Positions 41,288 through 49,528 of a stretch of DNA of 64,000 nucleotides are shown here, one piece after another; position 1 is the first letter of the stretch, and the number at the start of each line of letters is the position of its first letter. A program made the position numbers and the translations under genes. The notes under the pieces are model-generated. The model was given only the letters and a program-made list of their open reading frames with translations, had not been told where the DNA came from and did no database searches. This stretch comes from JAXLQL01 sp046331625 (GTDB taxonomy: Bacteria; Acidobacteriota; Terriglobia; Bryobacterales; Bryobacteraceae): contig JAXLQL010000024.1 in NCBI GenBank assembly GCA_046331625.1, positions 52,230 to 116,229 of the forward strand. The letters run 5' to 3'.

Positions 41288-42079
41288 TTGACCGTGCAGC
41301 GGCAGTGCGAATTGCTAGGGCTGGCGCGTTCGACCTACTATCACCAGCCGCAGCCGGAGAGCGCCGAGAACCTGAAGCTGTTGCGGCAACTCGACGAATT
41401 GTACATGCTGCGGCCCTTCTACGGCAGCCGAAAGCTGGCCGTCGAGCTGGGCGTGAACCGGAAGCGCGTGCAGCGGCTGATGCGCATTCTCGGTATCGAA
41501 GCACACTACCCCAAACCCAACTTGAGCCGTCCGGCACCGGGCCACCAGGTGTATCCTTACCTGCTGCGCGGCGTGACGATCGACAAGCCGAACCAGGTCT
41601 GGAGCACCGATATTACCTATCTCCCGATGCGGGGAGGCTTCCTCTACCTGGTGGCCGTCATGGACTGGTACAGCCGCTACGTACTGAGTTGGGAAGTTTC
41701 CAACACCCTGGACATCAGCTTCTGCCTCACCGCTCTGGAAGCTGCTTTCGCCTTCGGCCAGCCCGACATTTTCAACTCCGACCAAGGTGCGCAGTTCACC
41801 TCGCCGCAGTTCCTTCAACCGTTACTTCAGCGCCAGATCGCGATCAGCATGGATGGCCGCGGGCGGGCACTGGACAACGTCTTCATCGAACGGCTGTGGC
41901 GCTCGCTCAAGTACGAACTGGTCTACCCCGGCGACTTCCAGGACGGAGCCGAACTCCATGCGGCCCTCGGCTCCTACTTTCACTTCTACAACTATCAGCG
42001 GCCACACCAGGCGCTCGGTTATCAAACGCCAGCCGATCTGTTCCCACACAAACGCAAAAGGAAGGAGACCTTGACTTGA
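41288..42079 (+). CDS. IS3-family transposase OrfB (DDE integrase domain)
   Basis: A 263-residue catalytic transposase with an HTH_21-type N-terminal part (YGSRKLAVELGVNRKRVQRL) and an rve integrase core. The DDE residues are Asp in WSTDITYLP, Asp in FNSDQGAQFT and Glu in NVFIERLWRSLKYE. The protein ends HQALGYQTPADLFPHKRKRK. The frame is open upstream to the A-run at 41227, consistent with synthesis as an OrfAB fusion. It appears intact, so the element could still be mobile if frameshifting works. Confidence 0.92.
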   Translation: MTVQRQCELLGLARSTYYHQPQPESAENLKLLRQLDELYMLRPFYGSRKLAVELGVNRKRVQRLMRILGIEAHYPKPNLSRPAPGHQVYPYLLRGVTIDKPNQVWSTDITYLPMRGGFLYLVAVMDWYSRYVLSWEVSNTLDISFCLTALEAAFAFGQPDIFNSDQGAQFTSPQFLQPLLQRQIAISMDGRGRALDNVFIERLWRSLKYELVYPGDFQDGAELHAALGSYFHFYNYQRPHQALGYQTPADLFPHKRKRKETLT

Positions 42080-42080
42080 T

Positions 42081-42097
42081 GGGGGACGCTGTCCCCC
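42081..42097 (+). terminator. Hairpin after orfB
   Basis: Perfect 7-bp stem GGGGGAC/GTCCCCC with a GCT loop directly after the orfB stop. It lacks a T tract, so termination is only probable. Confidence 0.45.
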
Positions 42098-42309
42098 AAA
42101 CCCCCTGGGATTTACCGCTTTGGACCAGAGTGGACGGGTTGGCTGCATTTTGCCCTTGCAAATTTCCGCCAGTCCCGTACAATCAATTTTCTTGCCCGGA
42201 GGATAGAGCTCTCCAGGGATGGGAACTCGAGCGCCGTGCAAGTCCGGAGTGAACGGCGGTCCCACGACCGCCTCACCCTTTCCCCGCGCCACCATCTAAG
42301 GACGTCGAT

Positions 42310-42339
42310 TTTTTTGTCCAACCGATGGGGTCCACCTCA
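42310..42339 (-). repeat. Right terminal inverted repeat of the IS
   Basis: Reverse complement begins TGAGGTGGACCCCAT and ends TTGGACAAAAAA. The flanking CGC at 42340-42342 is the second target-site copy. Confidence 0.85.
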
Positions 42340-42806
42340 CGCTTCACTGCTTCGAGCCAGACTCCTCCACCCAGCTTCGTATAGAAATCTTGCCAATTCA
42401 AAGACGCAACGCGGATCGCATAACCTGGCCCCTGCTGCCCAGCCGGCACAAAATCCACGGTCCCTTGCCCCGGGAACTCCCAGTCCAGAGAATAGGCGTA
42501 GCGCGTCAAGTCCGAGTAGGCTTCATACCAAGCCGCGTCTGGCGCGTCGTTGCTCGCGAGATGCGCCCCCTCCACAAAGTCGACGATGAAGTCCACCAAG
42601 CCACGGGTCGAGCCGAGTTCCTTGTCTTCGAGAAACGGATGAAAGTAGCGGTGCAGGCCGGGTGCCTCGAGATCCCAATCGATCGCGAGGACACGCTTCC
42701 CGTTTGCAGCCAAAAGCCACGCTATGTTCGCCAAGGCCATGGTGCGGCCTGTTCCGCCCTTGTAGGAATAGAAAGTGATGATCTTCCCCTGCGGCTGATC
42801 GCTCAT
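42340..42806 (-). pseudogene. KGGTGR P-loop / TIR-like conflict protein, 5' part (split by IS)
   Basis: N-terminal portion of the split gene: MSDQPQGKIITFYSYKGGTGRTMALANIAW with the deviant Walker A KGGTGRT, then LAIDWDLEAPGLHRYFHPFL. This sequence type is what I associate with the P-loop ATPases next to FxsC-type TIR proteins. It ends at the insertion after EAVKR; the reconstructed junction reads EAVKRKLRLEYDY. In its present state it would produce a truncated product ending in IS-encoded residues (to about 42273). The ATG overlaps the TGA of the TIR gene, so both formed a coupled pair. Confidence 0.8.
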
Positions 42807-43963
42807 CGCTTGCCTCCGGGGCCTAAGAGGTTCGGCAATGTATCGATCGCAACTCCCTCTCGAGCAGCATTCTCCCTGAGCTCCGCGCTGACGACCCGCC
42901 TCTGTGGATCCGCGTCTCTGAATGAACCTAGCAGTTGCTCCACCATCGTCGCCAGGCTTTGCTGCAACGACGACAGATTCGTCACACCAGTCAATGCGTC
43001 GAAACTGCCACGACGGGCGGTTCTATTCGGGAGCAACTCGGACAATCGCGCGGATGCGACACGCATGTCCTCGGGCTTCTCCCAAACAACGAGAAGTCCG
43101 CAATTGGTGGGCGCAGCTTCGTCGAACTCTTTTCGCAAACCCGCGTTCTCCGGCGCCTCGAGCTCCTTTAACGTTGTGAGAACAACGACGGCGTCTTGGC
43201 TCTTTCGACAATCCTCGAGTCGCTCGAGCAAACCGATGCCTGCTCTAATCTCGCGACAGGCACGTCTTCCCGACAGAATCGCCTGCTCCACCGTGTACGC
43301 TACTTCACTGCCTTCACTGAACGGCTTCCATCGCCCGCCTTGGGTGTGCCAATACACTGCACTGACATTGAAGGGCTCCCACTCCCACGCGGACGCCAAA
43401 TCATCCAATTCGGGCAGATCGTGAGAATGGGGCAGCGACGTGGCTTCGACAGACTCATGGATTCTCTTCGAGAGTTCGAGAGCGACTTCACGGAAGCTGT
43501 CGCGATGCCTATCGAGGGCACCCAGGTGGCGTAGTCCGCTCCTTACGTATTCGACAGGGAACCCATCGTCCGCGTACTGAAACCGAGAAAGCACCGGGGG
43601 CATGGGCTTCGGGCTCAGCAGTTCCCAAAGCACGATGAAGACGGCGCGGATGTCCTGGCCCGGGTTCTGCTGATTCCATGATTGGATTCGATCTAGGAAC
43701 GCTCGAACTTCCTTCCCGCAGTATGTGCTCTTGACGTATCGAGGAGAGCAGAAGAGGACCAGGACTTGGCTCGGCCGTAATCCATCGTGCAGCGTTTTCT
43801 TCCATTCACTTCCCACTCGGATCGCGTCCTTGTCAAAGAAGCAAACCCGCTCTTCGGCAATACCGCGCTTGCTGCTGACGTCCTGACGCAGATATTCTAC
43901 GAATCTGTTCATCGCATCATTCCGGTCAGCGTTCGCGTAGCTGGCAAAGAAGACGTCGGACAT
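42803..43963 (-). CDS. TIR-domain protein, FxsC-like
   Basis: A 386-residue protein with an N-terminal TIR-like domain (MSDVFFASYANADRNDAMNR, FFDKDAIRVGSEWKKTLHDG, then VLVLFCSPRYVKSTYCGKEV). The TYCGKE glutamate is at the position of the NADase Glu of catalytic TIR domains. A second alpha/beta region from about residue 215 (EAILSGRRACREIRAGIGLL-like, then DAVVVLTTLKELEAPENAG) resembles the FxsC C-terminal domain. FxsC-type proteins occur next to KGGVGR P-loop ATPases in predicted conflict systems, as here. No FxsA or radical SAM FxsB partner is visible. The gene is intact and coupled to the split P-loop gene. Confidence 0.78.
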   Translation of the reverse strand: MSDVFFASYANADRNDAMNRFVEYLRQDVSSKRGIAEERVCFFDKDAIRVGSEWKKTLHDGLRPSQVLVLFCSPRYVKSTYCGKEVRAFLDRIQSWNQQNPGQDIRAVFIVLWELLSPKPMPPVLSRFQYADDGFPVEYVRSGLRHLGALDRHRDSFREVALELSKRIHESVEATSLPHSHDLPELDDLASAWEWEPFNVSAVYWHTQGGRWKPFSEGSEVAYTVEQAILSGRRACREIRAGIGLLERLEDCRKSQDAVVVLTTLKELEAPENAGLRKEFDEAAPTNCGLLVVWEKPEDMRVASARLSELLPNRTARRGSFDALTGVTNLSSLQQSLATMVEQLLGSFRDADPQRRVVSAELRENAAREGVAIDTLPNLLGPGGKR

Positions 43964-44024
43964 CGGTCGAGACTTTGGAGATTCAGTTTAGCGCACGCAA
44001 CTGATCTCAATTCGCTGCAGTGGT

Positions 44025-45284
44025 TCAGACGAATTTGTACTTGCCGGGTACGGGCAGTTCGCCCATCGGCATCTTTTCCTTGTAGCCGAACGTCTTCGGC
44101 GAAAGGTCGAGCTTCGAGTTCATCGCCATGTCCCAGGTGATCTCCTGGCCCGAGTAGGCGGATTCGCGCGCCATGATGCACGTCAAGGTGCTTTCGGCCA
44201 CCTTCATCGCGTGGTTCACGTACGGACCATCGCCGCGAATGCTCGCCACCAGGGCGCGATGCTCGGAGACGTAGGGGTTCTCGCCCTTCGTTCCCAGGTC
44301 ATGACAGTTGCTGCGGCCCTTGGTTCCGATCGCGAGTTCGCTCACGTTGCGGTACATGTCGCGATCGGGGAATTGGCGGCAGTAACTCGACATGCGCACG
44401 CCATTGGCGAAGACGAAGTCGGCGGCCACGTGATCGTAGATGGTGCCGTAGATCTCCTGCCGCGGACGCCATGCCGCGCCGCCATAGGCGACCACGCTGA
44501 TCGGATGCGTGTCCATCAGCCAGCAGATGACGTCGATGTTGTGCAGGTGCTGCTCCACAACCTGGTCACCGCAGAGCCACACGTTCGAATACCAGTTGCG
44601 GTGGCGCCACTCCATCTCGCCGAGCTTGGGGTCGCGCTCTTTGCGCTGGATCACGGGCGTGCCCACCCAATAGGCGTAGGTGGCCACCACTTCGCCGATC
44701 ACGCCGTTGCGGATCTTGTCGATGGTCTCCATGTACTCGCGGCTGAAGCGGCGCTGCGCTCCCGAAACTACGGTGAGCTTCAGTTCTTCCGACTTCTTCG
44801 CGGCGTCCATGAAGCGCCGCACGCCCACCGGATCAGTACCGAAGGGCTTCTCGCAAAAGACATGCTTCTTGGCCTCCACGGCGGCTTCGAAATGCATCGG
44901 ACGATATCCAGGCGGCGTGGCCAGCATCACCACGTCAATGTCTGACTTCAGGATCTTCTGATAGGCGTCGAAGCCCACGAAGCGCTTGTCTGGCGCCACG
45001 TTGACGCGCGACGCGATTTCAGGTTTTTGTTTCGCCCAGGCGAGGTTCTTTTCGAGCTGGTCTTCGAACAGGTCCGCCATGGCGACCACTTCGGCGTTCT
45101 CGTCGGCGGTGAGCAGGTCCACGACGGCCTGCCTTCCGCGTCCGCCCACGCCGATGAGTCCAGCTCGGACCTTTTGCTTCACTTGTCCGCGAACGACCTC
45201 TGGCCTCACGATCTGAAACGCAGTCGCCGCGGCGGCTGCGCCTTGGGATGAATGTAGAAAATCACGGCGAGTAAGAGGTTTCAT
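44025..45284 (-). CDS. Gfo/Idh/MocA-family oxidoreductase with Tat signal
   Basis: A 419-residue exported oxidoreductase. MKPLTRRDFLHSSQGAAAAA is a canonical twin-arginine signal (TRRDFL). The Rossmann start is VRAGLIGVGGRGRQAV, and the EKP catalytic lysine is in HVFCEKPFGTDPVG. A long second domain includes RHRNWYSNVWLCGDQVVEQH and HNIDVICWLMDTHP, typical of the secreted acidobacterial/planctomycete subgroup. I chose the ATG at 45284, preceded by GAGGGC, over 45344. It is divergent from the decarboxylase at 45310, leaving only 25 bp for promoters. The substrate is unknown. Confidence 0.9.
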   Translation of the reverse strand: MKPLTRRDFLHSSQGAAAAATAFQIVRPEVVRGQVKQKVRAGLIGVGGRGRQAVVDLLTADENAEVVAMADLFEDQLEKNLAWAKQKPEIASRVNVAPDKRFVGFDAYQKILKSDIDVVMLATPPGYRPMHFEAAVEAKKHVFCEKPFGTDPVGVRRFMDAAKKSEELKLTVVSGAQRRFSREYMETIDKIRNGVIGEVVATYAYWVGTPVIQRKERDPKLGEMEWRHRNWYSNVWLCGDQVVEQHLHNIDVICWLMDTHPISVVAYGGAAWRPRQEIYGTIYDHVAADFVFANGVRMSSYCRQFPDRDMYRNVSELAIGTKGRSNCHDLGTKGENPYVSEHRALVASIRGDGPYVNHAMKVAESTLTCIMARESAYSGQEITWDMAMNSKLDLSPKTFGYKEKMPMGELPVPGKYKFV

Positions 45285-45309
45285 AGTGCCCTCATTGTAG
45301 CCTTTAGAA

Positions 45310-46674
45310 ATGACACCTGAAGAGTTCCGAAAGCACGGCCACACGGTTGTCGACTGGATCGCCGACTACATGGCGCACATTCGCGACTACCCGGTGATGT
45401 CACGCAACGCGGCGGGCGATCTGATCCGCGCACTCCCGGTTTCGGCGCCCGAAGAGGGCGAGCCCTTCGAGCAGATTCTCTCGGACTTCGAACGCCACGT
45501 GATGCCCGCGGTGACGCACTGGAATCATCCGGGGTTCCTCTCGTATTTCTCGGTGAGCGGAGCGCCTCCTGGAATTCTCGGCGAGTTCCTCACCGCGGCG
45601 TTGAACGTGAATGGCATGGTGTGGAAGAGCTGCCCCGCGGTCACCGAGCTCGAACAGGTAACGATGTCGTGGCTGCGGCAGTGGCTCGGGTTGCCGCCCG
45701 AGTGGTTCGGCATCATCTATGACACGGCGTCCACCAGCACGCTGCATGCGCTGGTGGCGGCTCGCGTGAAGGCGCAGGAGCAACGCGGCCTCGGCTGCGA
45801 GCGCCTGGTGACGTATTGCTCCGAGCAGGCGCACTCGTCCGTGGAGAAAGATGCCATCACGGCGGGCATCCCGCGCGCCAACGTTCGCAAGATCGCATGC
45901 GACGACCAGTTCCGCATGCGCGTGGATTCGCTCGAAGAGGCGATCGAGAAAGACGCCGCTGCTGGGCTCTTTGCTTTCTGCATCACCGCGACGACTGGTA
46001 CCACGCCCACGGCCGCCATTGATCCCATTCCCGCCATTGCCAAGATCGCGCGCCATCTCGACATCTGGCTCCACGTCGATGGCGCTTATGGTGGCATGGC
46101 GGCGATCGTTCCGGAGCGCCGGTGGGTTCTTGCGGGCATCGAGCACGCCGACTCGCTGGTGGTGAATCCGCACAAGTGGATGCTCACGCCCATCGACCTG
46201 AGCGCCTTCTACACGCGCAGGCCCGAGTGGCTGCGCCGCGCCTTCTCGCTCACGCCCGAGTACCTGCGCACGGCCGAGCAAACCGAGAACCTCATGGACT
46301 ACGGGATGCAGTTGGGCCGCCGCTTCCGCGCGCTGAAGTTGTGGTTCACAATGAGGTCCTACGGGCACCGCGCGCTAGCCGGCTTCATTGACAATCACTG
46401 CCACATGGCCCAGGAGTTGGTGAGCTGGATCGAAGCCGATGGCCGCTTCGAGATCTGCGCGCCGGTGCACTTCTCGCTCGTATGCCTACGCTTTAAGGGT
46501 TCCGATGAGGAGAATCAGCGCCTGCTCGACCGCGCGAACGCTACGGGCGCCGCGTTTCTGTCGCCCACTACGTTGCACGGGCGCCTGGTGATCCGCTTCG
46601 CCATCGGGAACTACCAGACCACCCGTGACGATGTGCGCCAGGCGTGGGAAGCCATTCGCCAAGCCGTGGCATAA
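45310..46674 (+). CDS. PLP-dependent aromatic-L-amino-acid decarboxylase family protein
   Basis: A 454-residue group II decarboxylase. Family segments are HWNHPGFLSYFSVSGAPPGI, EQAHSSVEKDAITAG, ITATTGTTPTAAIDPI, WLHVDGAYGGMAAIVPE and the PLP-lysine motif VVNPHKWMLTPIDLSAFY. It decarboxylates an aromatic amino acid such as Trp, Phe, Tyr or DOPA to the amine, or acts as a related aldehyde synthase; which one cannot be told. Note PIDLSAFY in place of the usual FDCSAMW. It is cytoplasmic and apparently monocistronic or co-transcribed with the next gene. Confidence 0.92.
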   Translation: MTPEEFRKHGHTVVDWIADYMAHIRDYPVMSRNAAGDLIRALPVSAPEEGEPFEQILSDFERHVMPAVTHWNHPGFLSYFSVSGAPPGILGEFLTAALNVNGMVWKSCPAVTELEQVTMSWLRQWLGLPPEWFGIIYDTASTSTLHALVAARVKAQEQRGLGCERLVTYCSEQAHSSVEKDAITAGIPRANVRKIACDDQFRMRVDSLEEAIEKDAAAGLFAFCITATTGTTPTAAIDPIPAIAKIARHLDIWLHVDGAYGGMAAIVPERRWVLAGIEHADSLVVNPHKWMLTPIDLSAFYTRRPEWLRRAFSLTPEYLRTAEQTENLMDYGMQLGRRFRALKLWFTMRSYGHRALAGFIDNHCHMAQELVSWIEADGRFEICAPVHFSLVCLRFKGSDEENQRLLDRANATGAAFLSPTTLHGRLVIRFAIGNYQTTRDDVRQAWEAIRQAVA

Positions 46675-46675
46675 T
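46670..46675 (+). promoter_or_regulatory. Candidate -10 box (CATAAT) for the Abhydrolase_10 gene
   Basis: GGCATAATC ends 7 nt before the ATG at 46683, consistent with a leaderless transcript. Confidence 0.4.
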
Positions 46676-46682
46676 CACTCCC

Positions 46683-48686
46683 ATGGTGTTTTCGCGCGTT
46701 CTGGCTCTTTCTTTGTTTGCGGGCGCTGCTTTCGCAGCCGTGCACAGCGTCCACGTCTTGGACCGCACCGATGTTGCCGGAGGAAAGGCTTGGGGCAGCG
46801 CAGGACCCTACGAGCGCATCGTGGGCAAGGCGTACTTTCGTGTGGATCCGCAGAATCCATCGAATCGCATCATCAGCGATATCGATCTTGCGCCGCGAAA
46901 TGACAAAGGCCTGGTCGAGTTCTCGGCCGACTTCTACGTGCTGAAGCCACGGCAACCCAAAGACGGCAACGGCACGGTGATCTACGAAGTGAATAATCGC
47001 GGGCGCAAGGGCATGGTGGGCATGTTTAGCGATGGCGGCAGTTCGCTCGATCCGAAGGACGAGAAGGACTTCGGCGATGGCTTCCTGCTCACGCGCGGAT
47101 ACACGCTCTTGTGGCTCGGCTGGCAATTCGATGTTCCCGATCAAGCTGACCTGATGCGGCTCTACACGCCGCGCGCAAGCAACAGCGGACAGCCCATCAC
47201 GGGCGTGATCCGCGCCGAGTTCATCCCCGACACCCGCATTACACAGCACACACTCGCCGACCGCACGCACATCCCGTATCCGGTGGCCGATCCCGACGAT
47301 GCCTCGGCGCAGTTAACCGTGCGCGACCGGTGCGTGAGCGAACGCCGCACCATTCCGCGCTCGGCATGGAAGTTCTCGCCGGACAATGGCGCGGTGATCA
47401 TGGACGCGGGCTTCGAACCGGGCAAGATTTACGAGGTGGTGTACAAGGCGAAAGATCCGGCGATGGTGGGCTTGGGACCCACGGCGATCCGCGACTTCAT
47501 CTCGTATCTGAAGTACGGCAACGATCGCGCTGGCATCAACGCGCTGGGCGAGCAACGCTCGCACATCAAGCGCGCCATCGGCTTCGGCACGTCGCAGAGT
47601 GGGCGGTTCCTGCGCACGTTCCTCTACTACGGGTTCAATCGCGACGAAGAGAATCGCAAGGTCTTCGACGGCATTTGGGCGCACGTGGCGGGCGGCGGTC
47701 GCGGCAGCTTCAACCACCGCTTCGCGCAACCCTCGCGTGACGGGCATCCGCACATGAACTGCCTCTACCCCACCGACATTTATCCTTTCTCGGAGAAGCC
47801 GCAGCAGGATCCCGAAACGGGGTTGAATCTCGGTTTGCTCGACCGCGCGATCACCGACAAGGTGCAGCCGAAAATTTTCTACACCAACACTTCTTATGAG
47901 TACTGGGGCCGATCCGCGGGGCTCATCCACACGTCGCTCGATGGCAAAGAAGACGTGGAACTCACCACCGATAGCCGCGCCTACATGTTCGCGGGAGCGC
48001 AGCATGGTCCGGGGACATTCCCGCCGTCGAAGGGCAACACGCAGAACCTCGCCAACGGCAATGACTATCGCTGGCAGATGCGCGCGCTGTTGGTGGGGCT
48101 GAACGATTGGCTCACGAGTGGCAAGGAGCCGCCGGCATCGGCGATTCCCGCCATTCGCAAGGATCAACTGGTGAGCGTCGGCGCGGTGAACTGGCCGAAG
48201 ATTCCGGGGGCGATGCTGCCGCAGCATCCGCAGATGGCTTGGCGCGCGGACTATGGTCCCGAGTTTCGCGAAAAGGGAATCGTGTCGCAGGAACCGCCCA
48301 CGGTGGGCAAGGCGTTCGCGACGCTGGTGCCGCAAGTGGACCGCGACGGCAACGAGACCTCGGGCATTCGCGATCCGCAGATTCAGGTGCCGCTCGCGAC
48401 GTACACAGGCTGGAATTTGCGCGCGGAAAGCATCGGCGCGCCCGACGAGATCTTCAGCATGGTGGGCTCCACGTTCCTGCTGCCGAAGACCAAGGCGGAA
48501 CGCAACAAGACGCACGATCCGCGGCCATCGATCCAGGAGCGCTACAAGAACAAGGCGGACTACCTGGCCAAGTACGAAGCTGCCGCGCGGGATCTGGCGA
48601 ACCAGGGGTACCTACTCGAATCGGATGTTCCGAAGGTGGTGGAACGCGGCTCGTGGTACTGGGACAAGTTGATGGCGATGAAGTAG
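46683..48686 (+). CDS. Secreted alpha/beta hydrolase domain protein (Abhydrolase_10 type)
   Basis: A 667-residue exported protein with signal peptide MVFSRVLALSLFAGAAFAAV. N-terminal segments are VAGGKAWGSAGPYERIVGKA and VIYEVNNRGRKGM, and the hydrolase elbow is IGFGTSQSGRFLRTFLYYGF (Ser in QSG). HVAGGGRGSFNHRFAQPSRD follows. These are hallmarks of the Abhydrolase_10 family, large secreted proteins common in acidobacteria and proteobacteria. The reaction is uncharacterised for most members; ester hydrolysis is assumed. The start at 46683 is supported by the signal peptide and the near -10 box. Confidence 0.88.
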   Translation: MVFSRVLALSLFAGAAFAAVHSVHVLDRTDVAGGKAWGSAGPYERIVGKAYFRVDPQNPSNRIISDIDLAPRNDKGLVEFSADFYVLKPRQPKDGNGTVIYEVNNRGRKGMVGMFSDGGSSLDPKDEKDFGDGFLLTRGYTLLWLGWQFDVPDQADLMRLYTPRASNSGQPITGVIRAEFIPDTRITQHTLADRTHIPYPVADPDDASAQLTVRDRCVSERRTIPRSAWKFSPDNGAVIMDAGFEPGKIYEVVYKAKDPAMVGLGPTAIRDFISYLKYGNDRAGINALGEQRSHIKRAIGFGTSQSGRFLRTFLYYGFNRDEENRKVFDGIWAHVAGGGRGSFNHRFAQPSRDGHPHMNCLYPTDIYPFSEKPQQDPETGLNLGLLDRAITDKVQPKIFYTNTSYEYWGRSAGLIHTSLDGKEDVELTTDSRAYMFAGAQHGPGTFPPSKGNTQNLANGNDYRWQMRALLVGLNDWLTSGKEPPASAIPAIRKDQLVSVGAVNWPKIPGAMLPQHPQMAWRADYGPEFREKGIVSQEPPTVGKAFATLVPQVDRDGNETSGIRDPQIQVPLATYTGWNLRAESIGAPDEIFSMVGSTFLLPKTKAERNKTHDPRPSIQERYKNKADYLAKYEAAARDLANQGYLLESDVPKVVERGSWYWDKLMAMK

Positions 48687-48696
48687 CGGCGGTCGC

Positions 48697-48702
48697 TACA
48701 CT
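48697..48702 (+). promoter_or_regulatory. Candidate -10 box (TACACT) for the Mrp/ApbC gene
   Basis: TACACT ends 7 nt before the ATG at 48710. Confidence 0.35.
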
Positions 48703-48709
48703 GAGACGA

Positions 48710-49528
48710 ATGAATCCTCAAATGGCTGCTCAGCAGCCGATCCAGCCCATACTTGGAGTGCGTCATCTGGTGGCAGTCGGTTCCGGCAAGGGTGGCGTTG
48801 GAAAAACCACGGTATCGGTGAATCTCGCCATCGCGCTTTCGCGGCAGGGGCTGCGCGTGGGCTTGCTCGACGCCGATGTCTACGGACCGAATGTTCCGTT
48901 GATGATGGGCATCAGCGAACCTCCGCACGCGATCGACAATCGCATCCAGCCGCTCGAGAAAGAGGGCATCAAGCTGATGTCGATGGGATTCCTGAATCCC
49001 GGTGACAAGCCGCTGGTGTGGCGCGGTCCGATGCTGCACTCGGTGATGCAGCAGTTCTTGCGCGGGACGGACTGGGGCGAACTCGACTACCTGTTGATCG
49101 ATCTGCCGCCGGGCACTGGAGACGTAGCGTTGTCGTTGATCCAGACTGCGCCGATCTCGGGCGCGATCGTGGTGACCACGCCGTCTTCGGTGTCGCTCGA
49201 GGATGCACGCAAAGCGGTGAATATGTTTCGGCAGGTGCGGGTGGAGATTCTCGGGCTCATCGAGAACATGAGCTACCTGATCGCGCCGCAATCGAAGGAG
49301 CGGATCGACGTGTTCGGCTCGGGCGGGGGAAAGATCACGGCCGATGCAATGGAGGTCCATTTCCTGGGCGAACTGCCGCTGGATCCGGCGATCCGGGTGG
49401 GGGGAGACAGCGGGAAGCCGGTGGCGTTCGGGGATGAGCCGGCGTTTGTGGAGTTGGCGAAGCGGGTCCGCGAACGGATGGAAGTGGCCGGTGCGAAGCG
49501 CGGTCCGTCGATTACTGTGGAAGACTGA
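48710..49528 (+). CDS. Mrp/ApbC-family P-loop ATPase lacking the Fe-S cysteines
   Basis: A 272-residue ATPase of the Mrp/ApbC/NBP35 iron-sulfur carrier group. The deviant Walker A is GSGKGGVGKTTVSVNLA, and LLDADVYGPNVPLMMGI, LLIDLPPGTGDVALSL and TTPSSVSLEDARKAVNMF are all typical. The bridging CPxC motif of Fe-S carriers (NMSYFxCPxCG) is replaced by NMSYLIAPQSKERIDVFG, so both cysteines are absent. The N-terminal DUF59 domain found in many Mrp proteins is also missing. It may act in a different role, or bind clusters otherwise. The start at 48710 is preferred; longer frames run through the upstream gene. Confidence 0.88.
   Translation: MNPQMAAQQPIQPILGVRHLVAVGSGKGGVGKTTVSVNLAIALSRQGLRVGLLDADVYGPNVPLMMGISEPPHAIDNRIQPLEKEGIKLMSMGFLNPGDKPLVWRGPMLHSVMQQFLRGTDWGELDYLLIDLPPGTGDVALSLIQTAPISGAIVVTTPSSVSLEDARKAVNMFRQVRVEILGLIENMSYLIAPQSKERIDVFGSGGGKITADAMEVHFLGELPLDPAIRVGGDSGKPVAFGDEPAFVELAKRVRERMEVAGAKRGPSITVED

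Larger units (their letters stand above)
40885..42339 (+). mobile_element. IS3-family insertion sequence, 1455 bp
   Basis: Complete element with terminal inverted repeats (TG...CA ends), orfA and a DDE transposase orfB, inserted into the KGGTGR gene with a CGC target duplication. Removing the element plus one CGC restores the host frame exactly, so the insertion is recent and simple. A 240-nt non-coding tail follows orfB, which is long for this family. Confidence 0.92.

Noticed and set aside
42180..42300. Riboswitch or group II intron end in the IS tail
   Set aside because: A GTGCAAGTCCGG segment drew attention, but no conserved core or catalytic domain of a known class could be matched.
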